Translations under genes and position numbers: made by a program
Part shown: positions 26,308 to 34,043 of the stretch, piece by piece
Numbering within the stretch: position 1 is the first letter of the stretch
How the letters are laid out: every line of letters begins with the position of its first letter
The notes under the pieces: generated by a model
Told to the model about the DNA's origin: nothing
The model's database searches: none
Seen by the model: only the letters and a program-made list of their open reading frames with translations
Assembly (NCBI GenBank): GCA_024235875.1
Contig: JACKLP010000014.1
Span: forward strand, 14,596-78,595
Length of the DNA: 64,000 nt
Reading direction: 5' to 3'
Source: Burkholderiaceae bacterium
Lineage (GTDB): Bacteria; Pseudomonadota; Gammaproteobacteria; Burkholderiales; Burkholderiaceae_E

Positions 26308-26774
26308 GCCGTATCCTCGGGCCGCCTGGGCCAGCCCTCCTCCGAGACGTCGTGGATCGGGTCGATCAGCAGCAGGGCTTCCATGTCGGTGTACTTGGTC
26401 AGCACGGGCGGCTCGAACGGCGCGGGCGCCGCCGGGGCGCCGGCCATGGGCGCCGGGGCCGCGGTATCCGCGCTCGCGTCCGCGTCCAGGTCGGCCTCGC
26501 CAAGCCATCCAATCAGGCCCTCTTCGACCATTTCGTCGAGAAACCGCGTTGCGGCGCCGACCGCGTCGTCGTCACCGCCGACGAAGTTGTGCTGCATGAA
26601 CTCGGCCAATGCCCCGGCATCGATGGGTGCATGTCGAAGTCGTTCCCAGAACAGGCAGGCCGAGCCCTCCAGGCTGTAGTAGCGGCCGGTCTTCAGGTTG
26701 ATCAGGATCGCCTCGCCGTCGATGACCTCGTCGACCACGTCGTGGCGGTTGATCGCGTAGCGCTTGTGCTCCAT
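26304..26774 (-). CDS. PqqD-family protein (putative peptide-binding)
   Basis: 156 aa. ATG 26774-26772 has GGGGA at a suitable distance. The first ~95 residues match the PqqD fold: VVDEVIDGEAILINLKTGRY, YSLEGSACLFWE, then a winged-helix tail with VGAATRFLDEMVEEGLIG. A Pro/Ala-rich linker follows, then a C-terminal segment PPVLTKYTDMEALLLIDPI that looks like a short helix or anchor. PqqD-like domains bind leader peptides of ribosomally made peptides. This is the first gene of the operon, and the next gene starts inside its stop codon. No separate precursor gene was found in 26775-26937. Confidence 0.85.
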   Translation of the reverse strand: MEHKRYAINRHDVVDEVIDGEAILINLKTGRYYSLEGSACLFWERLRHAPIDAGALAEFMQHNFVGGDDDAVGAATRFLDEMVEEGLIGWLGEADLDADASADTAAPAPMAGAPAAPAPFEPPVLTKYTDMEALLLIDPIHDVSEEGWPRRPEDTA

Positions 26775-26799
26775 CTCGAGTCCCCAGAACAAGGCATGC

Positions 26800-26818
26800 G
26801 GCATCCCGGCAGGATGCC
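26800..26818 (-). repeat. Hairpin in the leader of the PqqD/HprK operon
   Basis: GGCATCC and GGATGCC flank a five-base loop, about 25 bases upstream of the PqqD-like start. It is a perfect seven-pair stem that may shape the leader RNA. Nothing else was recognised in 26775-26937. Confidence 0.35.
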
Positions 26819-26937
26819 AGCCAGGCCCGATTGGACGCGATTCGATCGCCCCTGTCTCGGACATATTTCCGGAATCCGGCCGACCCGGGACCTCCATCGC
26901 GCCGATCGGGCGCGGGTGCAACCCGCAGGGCGGCCGA

Positions 26938-27585
26938 TCAGGGCGTATCCGGCGCCGCTTCGTCGAGATCGCGCGCCATCGCGTCGGCCAGCGCGTCATG
27001 GCCGATTCGCCGCAGCGCCGCGACCGCGCCCAGTCGATCGCCGGTTTCCTTGTTCTGGCTCAGCTTGGCCTTGCCTTCGAGTCGCGTCAGCTCGATCTCG
27101 ATGCCAACGACGGCCTGAAGCATGGCGTCCAGGTAGTCGGATGGCGCATCACCCATCTTCCACGGACGCGGTTCCGCCGCCTCGTGGACGCGGGTCAGCC
27201 GCGCCAGCAGGCCGCGCAAGAAGCGTTCATCGTCCCGGATCCGAAGCCGGCCGTGCGCATGGACGACCTCGTAGTTCCAGGTCGGTACCTGGCGGTGTGT
27301 GGCCTGCTTGCTCGGGTACCAGTTCGGCGACACGTAGCCGGCGACCCCCCGGAACACCACCAGGACCTCGCTGGCGTCGGGAATTTCGCGCCACAGCGGG
27401 TTGGCCCGGGCGACGTGGGCGCGCAGCGTGCCGACCGGACCTGCGTCGGGGTCGAAATCGAATGGCAGGTGATTGGCGTCGAGTCCGGCCGGACCCTGGC
27501 TCACCAGCGTCGCGAGCGGATGCTCGCGAATGATGCGGGCCAGCGTCGACGGATCGGTGAGCGCGAAGTGTTCGGGAACGTACAT
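26938..27585 (-). CDS. PaiB-like FMN-binding protein
   Basis: 215 aa. MYVPEHFALTDPSTLARIIREH at the start, VSPNWYPSKQATHRQVPTWN then VVHAHG in the middle, and KAKLSQNKETGDR near the end are diagnostic of the PaiB / FMN-binding negative transcriptional regulator family. It adopts a flavin-reductase-like split barrel. The regulatory role is known only for B. subtilis PaiB, so function here is open. GAGG lies 5 bases before the ATG, and a perfect inverted repeat lies 8 bases upstream of the start. Confidence 0.88.
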   Translation of the reverse strand: MYVPEHFALTDPSTLARIIREHPLATLVSQGPAGLDANHLPFDFDPDAGPVGTLRAHVARANPLWREIPDASEVLVVFRGVAGYVSPNWYPSKQATHRQVPTWNYEVVHAHGRLRIRDDERFLRGLLARLTRVHEAAEPRPWKMGDAPSDYLDAMLQAVVGIEIELTRLEGKAKLSQNKETGDRLGAVAALRRIGHDALADAMARDLDEAAPDTP

Positions 27586-27592
27586 GGCTGCC

Positions 27593-27610
27593 TCAACGTT
27601 CGGACGTTGA
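27593..27610. promoter_or_regulatory. Perfect inverted repeat upstream of the PaiB-like gene
   Basis: TCAACGT and ACGTTGA flank TCGG, giving an 18-base dyad placed 8 bases before the PaiB-like start codon in the divergent region (27586-27752). It could be an operator, for example for autoregulation, or an RNA hairpin covering the translation start. Confidence 0.45.
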
Positions 27611-27752
27611 ATTGGGACGGGAATCGGATCCGCACGAGCATAGCCCAGCTTCGGTCCGGCATCGGGGCTGGCGGTTTGTGTCGAATCGCCGCCCCCGCGA
27701 GAATCCAGGGGAACGCGCGCACGCCCGTCGCGCGGTTCACCGGAGTCCGGTC

Positions 27753-29225
27753 ATGGAATCAGCGCATGCAAGACCCTTTCGGCTCGGCGACGACTGGCGT
27801 CGTGCGTCCGACGACGAGGCCCTGGTCTCGATCGATCCGGCCGACGGTAGCGTCGCAGGGGTGGTGACGCGGGCCAGCGTGGCCGATGTCGAGGCGGCGG
27901 TAGACATTGCCAGCGCGGCCTTTCGTCGACGCGCGTGGCGCGACCTGCGTCCGGACCAGCGCGCCGGCCTGCTGCACGAGGTCTCGCGCCGCCTCGGTGC
28001 CGAACACGACAGCCTCGCTCGGCTCCAGATGCGCGACAGTGGGAAGCCCCTCAAGGAGTGCGCGAACATGGTCGCGAGCGCCTCCTATTTCTTCCGCTAC
28101 TACGCTTCGCTTTGCGAGACATGGCAAGACGAAGTGACCAGCCCGCGCGGGCCCTACTTCTCGATGTCGGTGGCCGAGCCCTACGGCGTGGTCGCTGCGA
28201 TCACGCCCTGGAACTCGCCGATCATGGCCGAGGCCCAGAAGGTGGCACCGGCGCTGGCCGCGGGCAATGCCGTGATCCTCAAGCCGTCCGAGGAAACGCC
28301 TCAGCTCGCTCTCGAGCTCGAGCGGATCTGCCGTGAGGCCGGTCTTCCCGCGGGACTCCTGAGCGTGCTACCGGGCACCGGTGAGGAAGTCGGTGCGGCG
28401 CTCGTCGATCATCCGGGGGTTCGCATGGTTTCGTTCACCGGCGGAACCGAGACCGGCCGTGCGATCGCCATTGCGGCCGGACGTCGACTGATTCCGGTCG
28501 GCCTCGAGCTTGGCGGCAAGTCGCCGCACATCGTGTTCGAGGATGCCGACTTCGAGAAGGCCGTCGCCGGCGTGGCGTCGGGCATCTACGGGTCGGCGGG
28601 CCAGAGTTGTGTGGCCGGCACCCGACTGTTCGTTCAGCGCTCGATCTATCAGCGCTTCGTCGAGGCCTTGGTCGCATTCACGCGGACGGTCCGGGTCGGC
28701 GCGCCGGACGATCCGGCGACCCAGATGGGACCGCTGATCTCGCGCGCGCATCGCGACAAGGTTGCCGGCTACGTGGCGCTGGCGCGGCAGGAGGGCGGTC
28801 GCATACTGGCCGGGGGTGGCATCCCCGAGGCGCCCGCGCTCGCTGCCGGCTGGTATTTCGAGCCGACCGTGATCGAGGGCTTGCCCAATCACGCCCGAAC
28901 CTGCCAGGAGGAGATCTTCGGCCCGGTCCTGGTGTGCCTGCCCTTCGACGACGAGGACGACGTGATCGCGCAGGCGAACGACACGGTCTACGGCCTGGCC
29001 GCCGGCATGTGGACCGGCGACTACGCGCGTGCCTGGCGCGTGGCCCGGGCACTCGAGGCCGGATCGGTCTGGATCAATACCTACAAGCAGTCGCACATCG
29101 CAACCGCGTTTGGCGGCTTCAAGGCCAGCGGCATCGGCCGCGAGAAGGGTTTCCACGGCCTGCGACTGTATTCGCAGGTCAAGAGCGTGTTCTTCGGCAT
29201 GCACGATGCGCCGATGAGCCTTTGA
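27753..29225 (+). CDS. Aldehyde dehydrogenase (NAD(P)+-dependent)
   Basis: 490 aa. GGAG precedes ATG 27753 at a spacing of 7. Motifs: TPWNSP with the conserved Asn, AGNAVILKPSEETP for the cofactor, FTGGTETGR for the NAD loop, GLELGGKSPHIV with the general-base Glu, GQSCVAG with the catalytic Cys, and EEIFGPVL near the end. It oxidises an aldehyde to the acid. It heads a coupled operon with an epimerase-like protein and a GMC oxidoreductase, which suggests stepwise alcohol-to-aldehyde-to-acid conversion of an unknown substrate. Confidence 0.92.
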   Translation: MESAHARPFRLGDDWRRASDDEALVSIDPADGSVAGVVTRASVADVEAAVDIASAAFRRRAWRDLRPDQRAGLLHEVSRRLGAEHDSLARLQMRDSGKPLKECANMVASASYFFRYYASLCETWQDEVTSPRGPYFSMSVAEPYGVVAAITPWNSPIMAEAQKVAPALAAGNAVILKPSEETPQLALELERICREAGLPAGLLSVLPGTGEEVGAALVDHPGVRMVSFTGGTETGRAIAIAAGRRLIPVGLELGGKSPHIVFEDADFEKAVAGVASGIYGSAGQSCVAGTRLFVQRSIYQRFVEALVAFTRTVRVGAPDDPATQMGPLISRAHRDKVAGYVALARQEGGRILAGGGIPEAPALAAGWYFEPTVIEGLPNHARTCQEEIFGPVLVCLPFDDEDDVIAQANDTVYGLAAGMWTGDYARAWRVARALEAGSVWINTYKQSHIATAFGGFKASGIGREKGFHGLRLYSQVKSVFFGMHDAPMSL

Positions 29226-29239
29226 CAAGGACGGATCCG

Positions 29240-30259
29240 ATGACCAGCAAACAGGGCCGGGCACTCGACCTGGCCGACAGCAAGATCCTGATCGCCGGTG
29301 CGGCGAGCCTCGTGGGCTCGCATACGGCCGACCGGCTGATCGACGCGGGCGCCAAGGAGGTGATCCTGCTCGACAACTTCGCCTTCGGTACGCCGGAGGC
29401 GATCGCCCATCTCGACGGGCATCCGCGGGTTCGGCTCGTGAAGGCCGATCTCATGCGCCTGCCGGCGGTGCTCGCCGCGACCGAGGGCGTCGACGGCGTA
29501 TTGCACCTGGCCGCGTACATGACACTGGGCTTTTCCCAGACGCCCTGGGAAGCGATCGACGTCAACCTGCGCGGCCTGCAGAACATGCTCGAAGCCTGCC
29601 GCGTCAATCGCATCGGCAAGCTGCTGTTCGCGTCGTCTAACGCAGTCTATGGCTATGGCTCCGGCATCCGGGGCGCCCTGGTCGAGGACGGCCCGTTCCA
29701 CACGGCCGGCGCGCCGCCCGCGGCGATCCTCTACGGGGCGTCGAAGATCATGGGCGAGCAACTGTGCCGGCAGGCGCACCAGAAGCACGGGCTCGACTAT
29801 GTCGCGTTGCGCTACTCGACCGTCTACGGCGAGCGCCAGCACTACCGGGCGGCAAACGCGCTCTACATCATGGATACCTATGATCGCGTTTGCCGCGGCG
29901 AGCCGCCGGTGATGCCCGGCGATGGCACCGAGAGCAAGCACTTCGTCAATGTCCACGATGTCGCGCGCGCGAACCTGGCCGCCTTCGTCTCGTCGGCCAC
30001 CGATGTCGCGGTCAACGTCTCGGGGCCCGCGCCGGTCACGACCGGCGAGATCGTGCGCATGGTGCTCGACTATTGCGGCAGCGAACTCGAACCCGTGATG
30101 CAACCCGACCCGCCGGGCACCGTTCGACTCACGTCGGGCGGCGCCTTCCACATCCCGCACGAGCGGGCCGGCGAAGTCATCGGATGGCAGCCCGAGATCG
30201 GCATGAAGGAAGGCATAGCGCGACTGCTGCAATGGCGCGAATCGCAAGGCACGCGATGA
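29240..30259 (+). CDS. NAD-dependent epimerase/dehydratase family protein
   Basis: 339 aa. KILIAGAASLVGSHTADRL is the dinucleotide loop, GVDGVLHLAAYMTLGF the conserved strand, LFASSNAVYG supplies Ser, and YGASKIMGEQ supplies YxxxK. The C-terminal half has typical extended-SDR substrate-domain features (YSTVYGERQHYR). The product overlaps the start of the GMC oxidoreductase gene as ATGA. It lies between the aldehyde dehydrogenase and GMC genes, so a catabolic role on a sugar-like or terpenoid-like compound is possible but unproven. Confidence 0.88.
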   Translation: MTSKQGRALDLADSKILIAGAASLVGSHTADRLIDAGAKEVILLDNFAFGTPEAIAHLDGHPRVRLVKADLMRLPAVLAATEGVDGVLHLAAYMTLGFSQTPWEAIDVNLRGLQNMLEACRVNRIGKLLFASSNAVYGYGSGIRGALVEDGPFHTAGAPPAAILYGASKIMGEQLCRQAHQKHGLDYVALRYSTVYGERQHYRAANALYIMDTYDRVCRGEPPVMPGDGTESKHFVNVHDVARANLAAFVSSATDVAVNVSGPAPVTTGEIVRMVLDYCGSELEPVMQPDPPGTVRLTSGGAFHIPHERAGEVIGWQPEIGMKEGIARLLQWRESQGTR

Positions 30260-31881
30260 ACGGCGCACAGTTCGACTACGTGGTCGTCGGCGCCGGAGCC
30301 GCCGGGGCCATCGTCGCCGACCGCCTCAGCGAAAGTGGTCGCCATAGCGTCTGCCTGCTCGAGGCCGGTCCGCCGGATCGGCATCCTTACCTCCATATCC
30401 CGGCCGGCTTCATCAAGGTGCTGTTCGACCCGGGCCTCACCTGGACCTACGGTTCCGAGCCGACCGAACTGACCGCCGGCCGGCGCGTGCCGCTGCCGCA
30501 GGGGCGCGTGCTCGGTGGCTCCACGTCGATCAACGGCCTCGTGTACAACCGGGGCCAGCCCCAGGACTACGACGCCTGGGCGGCGATCGGCAATCCCGGC
30601 TGGTCCTGGGACGAAGTGCTGCCGTATTTCCGTCGCAACGAGCGCTATGGCGGCGGCGACGAACGATATCGGGGTCGCGAGGGTCGCCTGCCGGTCAGCG
30701 ATCTGGAGTGGATCCATCCGGTCTGCGAACGATTCATCGCGGGGGCCAAGGGCCTGGGAATGCCGCGCAACCCGGACTACAACGGCGCCTCTCAGGCCGG
30801 CGTCGGCTATTTCCAGCGCTCGATCCGGGGGCGTTGGCGCATGAGTACGTCGGTCACCTATCTTCGAGCCGCCCGCAGGCGGCCGAACCTGACCGTCGTC
30901 ACCGGGGCCCATGTCGTTGGCGTCGATTTCGATGCGCGCCGCGCCATTGGCGTGCGCTATGCGCCAGGAGACGACCGGGGGACGCGAATGACGGTGCGCG
31001 CGCGACGAGAGGTCGTGTTGTGCGCCGGTGCGCTCAATACGCCCAGGCTGCTCCAGCTATCGGGTGTCGGTCCCGCCGGCCTGCTGGCGCGTCATGGCAT
31101 TGCGCCGGTCCACGTGCTCGAGGGCGTCGGTGCAAACCTCAGCGATCACTACTCGGTGCGATTCGTGGCGCGCGTGCGGGGCATTGCGACGATCAACGAG
31201 TTGGCGCGCGCGCCGCGGCTTTGGGGACAGCTCGCCGCCTGGCTGGCGGGCAGGCCGAGCCTGCTCGCAACGAGCCCGTCGCTGGTGCATTGGTTCTGGC
31301 AATCGGGATCCGGGCTCGATCGTCCGGATCTGCAAGGCGTGTTCTCGCCGGCGAGCTATCGCGAGGGCTATGTCGGGATGCTCGATCGCTATCCCGGTAT
31401 GACCTGCGGCGTGTGGCAGCACCGTCCTTTCAGTCGCGGCCATGTCGAACTGAAGAGCGCTGACCCGTTCGCCGAGCCGCTGATCCAACCGAACTATCTT
31501 GCCGACGAGCGCGATCGCCGCGTGCTGCTCGCAGGCATGCGGCTGGCACGGGCGCTGCTTCGAACCCCCGAGCTGGCGGATTTCGCCGACGGCGAGACGC
31601 TGCCCGGGCCCGAGGTCCGCACCGACGACGAGATGCTCGACTTCGCGCGTCGTTTCGGTGCCTCGTCATACCACGTGAACGGCTCCGCCAGGATGGGCCC
31701 GAGCAGCGATCCCGGTGCCGTGGTCGATGCGCGACTTCGCGTGCATGGCATCGATGGACTGCGGCTCGCCGACGCATCGATCATGCCGTCGATCCCGTCG
31801 GCCAACACCTGCGCGGCAACGATGATGATCGGTGAGAAGGCGGCCGACCTGATTCTCGAAGACGCCGCCTCGGCGAACTGA
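30256..31881 (+). CDS. GMC-family FAD-dependent oxidoreductase
   Basis: 541 aa. YVVVGAGAAGAIVADRLSE is the FAD-binding motif, VLGGSTSINGLVYNRGQPQD is GMC signature 1, and GALNTPRLLQLSGVGP is signature 2. The C-terminal segment has SSYHVNGSARMG with the active-site His, and LRLADASIMPSIPSANTCAA. It probably oxidises an alcohol (choline-dehydrogenase-like clade). The ATG overlaps the epimerase stop. The substrate is not readable. Confidence 0.92.
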   Translation: MNGAQFDYVVVGAGAAGAIVADRLSESGRHSVCLLEAGPPDRHPYLHIPAGFIKVLFDPGLTWTYGSEPTELTAGRRVPLPQGRVLGGSTSINGLVYNRGQPQDYDAWAAIGNPGWSWDEVLPYFRRNERYGGGDERYRGREGRLPVSDLEWIHPVCERFIAGAKGLGMPRNPDYNGASQAGVGYFQRSIRGRWRMSTSVTYLRAARRRPNLTVVTGAHVVGVDFDARRAIGVRYAPGDDRGTRMTVRARREVVLCAGALNTPRLLQLSGVGPAGLLARHGIAPVHVLEGVGANLSDHYSVRFVARVRGIATINELARAPRLWGQLAAWLAGRPSLLATSPSLVHWFWQSGSGLDRPDLQGVFSPASYREGYVGMLDRYPGMTCGVWQHRPFSRGHVELKSADPFAEPLIQPNYLADERDRRVLLAGMRLARALLRTPELADFADGETLPGPEVRTDDEMLDFARRFGASSYHVNGSARMGPSSDPGAVVDARLRVHGIDGLRLADASIMPSIPSANTCAATMMIGEKAADLILEDAASAN

Positions 31882-31915
31882 ATGCGCGGTGCGCGCACGG
31901 TACCCGCGGCGGGCC

Positions 31916-31933
31916 GGGTGCTAACCTGCACCC
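31916..31933 (+). terminator. Hairpin after the GMC oxidoreductase gene
   Basis: GGGTGC and GCACCC flank TAACCT, followed by TCTGTC. It lies 35 bases after the GMC oxidoreductase stop and 30 bases before the response regulator start. It could end the upstream operon or act as an operator. There is no proper U-tract. Confidence 0.35.
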
Positions 31934-31964
31934 TCTGTCACTCAAGCCGCTCACCAGGCTCGTC

Positions 31965-32642
31965 ATGCGTCTGTTGCTCGTAGAGGATGATCCCGATCTC
32001 GGCGATGCGCTCGAGCAGGGGCTACGCCAGCACGGCCACGTCGTCGACTGGTTTCGCGACGGGCGCCAGGCCGCGACCGCCCTGGCCGGCGCCGAGTTCG
32101 ATGCCATGGTGCTCGATCTGGGCCTGCCCGGCACCGACGGCATGACGATCCTGCACGAGCTTCGGGCACGCGACCAGTCGCTGCCCGTTCTCGTGCTCAC
32201 CGCTCGCGACGGCGTCGAGGCAAGAGTCGCGGGGCTGGATGCCGGCGCCGACGACTACCTGATCAAGCCGATCGCGATCGACGAGCTCGCCGCCCGGTTG
32301 CGGGCCATGATGCGTCGTACACGTGGCCGGACGCAGTCGGTCTGGACTCATGGTGCGCTCAGCTTCGATCCGGCCAGCCGCCAGGTCCGCTGGCGTGGGC
32401 AACTGCTCGAGCTGACCGCGCGCGAGCTTGCGTTGCTCGAGACCTTCCTGGCGCAACCCCACCGGGTCCTCTCCCGAAGCGTGCTCGTCGAGAAGCTGTA
32501 CGACTGGGGGGGCGGCGACCCCGAGAGCAATACGATCGAGGTCCATGTGCACCACCTGCGCCGCAAGATCCATCCGCGACTGATTCGGACCGTGCGCGGC
32601 GTGGGCTATGCGCTGGGCCCGGCCGAGGCCTTGTCGGCATGA
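31965..32642 (+). CDS. OmpR-family response regulator (QseB/PmrA-like)
   Basis: 225 aa. The receiver domain has acidic residues near 7-9, phospho-acceptor Asp51 in VLDLGLPGTDG and Lys101 in LIKPIA. The C-terminal winged-helix has LLELTARELALLE and the recognition region NTIEVHVHHLRRKI. It binds promoter DNA when phosphorylated by the kinase encoded next, whose start overlaps its stop as ATGA. Confidence 0.92.
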   Translation: MRLLLVEDDPDLGDALEQGLRQHGHVVDWFRDGRQAATALAGAEFDAMVLDLGLPGTDGMTILHELRARDQSLPVLVLTARDGVEARVAGLDAGADDYLIKPIAIDELAARLRAMMRRTRGRTQSVWTHGALSFDPASRQVRWRGQLLELTARELALLETFLAQPHRVLSRSVLVEKLYDWGGGDPESNTIEVHVHHLRRKIHPRLIRTVRGVGYALGPAEALSA

Positions 32643-34042
32643 CGCTGTCGCGCCGCGTGCTCGTCTACCTGCTGATCGCCTTCCCGATCGTGTGGGCGAT
32701 CGCACTGGTCGTCTCGACCTATAGTGCACGGCACGAGGTCGACGAACTCTTCGACACCGAGATGCTCGTGCTCGCGCGCCGGACCGAGGCCATGCTGTCG
32801 CGCTTGCGCGAACGCGACGATCACGACGAGGGGCGAGATCGCGGCGAGCCGGACCACGATGACCGCGAGCGCCGCGACGAGCGCGAGCCGAAGGCGCATC
32901 ATGACCGCGGCGACGGCCATGGCGAGCATGATTCCGACCTGGTCATCATGGTCTGGAACAGCAGCGGTCGTGCCTTCATCGATACCGGCGGTCGCGGAAT
33001 TCCGATGCGCGTCGGAGGCAATGGCTTCGCCGATCTCGATATCGACGGCAAGCGTTGGCGCGTGCTCTATCGACCCGCGACCCGGACCGGATACCGGGTA
33101 AGTGTCGCGCAACCGGTCAAGGAGCGCGAAGAGCTGGTGCGGACCGTGCTGATCAGCCAGCAGCTACCGTGGCTCGTCGCATTGCCGCTGCTCTTTCTCG
33201 CGATGGGCTTCGCGGTCCGGCGAGCGCTCGCGCCGCTGCGGGCACTCGCGCAGGCCCTGTCAACGCGTGGCGCGGCGGATCTCACGCCCCTGCCGGTCGT
33301 GGATGTGCCGCCCGATCTGAAGGCGCCGGTGGAATCCATGAATGCCTTGTTCGGTCGCATCGAGACGAGCTTCGCGCGCGAGCGACGCTTTACCGCCGAT
33401 GCCGCGCACGAGCTGCGTACGCCGCTGGCTGCCGTGCGCGCCCAGTGGGACGCGATGCGCGGCGCCCGTGACGATGCCGAGCGGCAGCGTGCCCAGCTGC
33501 GGGTCACGGCGGGCCTGTCCAGGCTGGATCGATTGGTCACGCAGATGCTGGCGCTCTCCCGGCTCGAGGCCGCCGACGTGCTTTCGGCTCGGCAGGCGAT
33601 CGACTGGCATCCGATCATCGAGCAAGTCGTCGGCGATGTTCTTCCGATCGTCGAGGAACGAGCGATCGAGCTCGGTTGCGACTGGCCGGCGGCGGGTGCA
33701 GCACCGTTTCCCTTGACCGGCGATGCCGGCCTGCTGGCCGTGCTGCTGCGCAATCTGCTCGAGAACGCGGTGCGGCACGCGCCCGAGGGGAGTGCCGTGG
33801 ACATCCGCTTCGAGACCGATTCCTTGCGTATCGAGAACGGTGGGCCGGCGCTGGCGCCCGCGACCCTCGCCCGCCTGGGCGAGCGATTCTTCCGTGTCGA
33901 TGCGTCGGGCACCGGCAGCGGCCTCGGGATCTCGATCGCCATGCGCGTGGCCGCGCTGCATGGCCTCGAATTGCGCTACGGCAGCCTGGCGAGCGGGCAG
34001 GGCGTGGTCGCGGAACTGGTCCGCGCGCCCGCCCGCGCCTGA
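32639..34042 (+). CDS. Sensor histidine kinase with His/Asp/Arg-rich periplasmic loop (QseC-like)
   Basis: 467 aa. The first TM segment lies at about 7-28 and the second at about 174-194, followed by a HAMP-like linker. The DHp domain has HELRTPLA with His257, and the ATPase domain has N (LLRNLLENAVRHAP), GxGxG-like (GTGSGLGISIA) and final strands. The periplasmic loop contains a low-complexity stretch at about 55-100 dominated by Asp, Glu, Arg and six His residues (positions about 62, 73, 87, 88, 94, 97). This would suit metal or cation sensing. The gene ends one base from the convergent ilvD stop. Confidence 0.92.
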   Translation: MTLSRRVLVYLLIAFPIVWAIALVVSTYSARHEVDELFDTEMLVLARRTEAMLSRLRERDDHDEGRDRGEPDHDDRERRDEREPKAHHDRGDGHGEHDSDLVIMVWNSSGRAFIDTGGRGIPMRVGGNGFADLDIDGKRWRVLYRPATRTGYRVSVAQPVKEREELVRTVLISQQLPWLVALPLLFLAMGFAVRRALAPLRALAQALSTRGAADLTPLPVVDVPPDLKAPVESMNALFGRIETSFARERRFTADAAHELRTPLAAVRAQWDAMRGARDDAERQRAQLRVTAGLSRLDRLVTQMLALSRLEAADVLSARQAIDWHPIIEQVVGDVLPIVEERAIELGCDWPAAGAAPFPLTGDAGLLAVLLRNLLENAVRHAPEGSAVDIRFETDSLRIENGGPALAPATLARLGERFFRVDASGTGSGLGISIAMRVAALHGLELRYGSLASGQGVVAELVRAPARA

Positions 34043-34043
34043 G

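Noticed and set aside
17607..26774. Lasso-peptide biosynthesis cluster
   Set aside because: PqqD-like, HprK-like, nucleotidyltransferase and exporter genes are present, but the asparagine-synthetase-like cyclase, transglutaminase-like protease and a precursor are not.
26775..26937. Short precursor-peptide gene upstream of the PqqD-like gene
   Set aside because: The only open minus-strand frame is continuous with the PqqD-like gene itself, and no separate start, leader and core pattern is visible.
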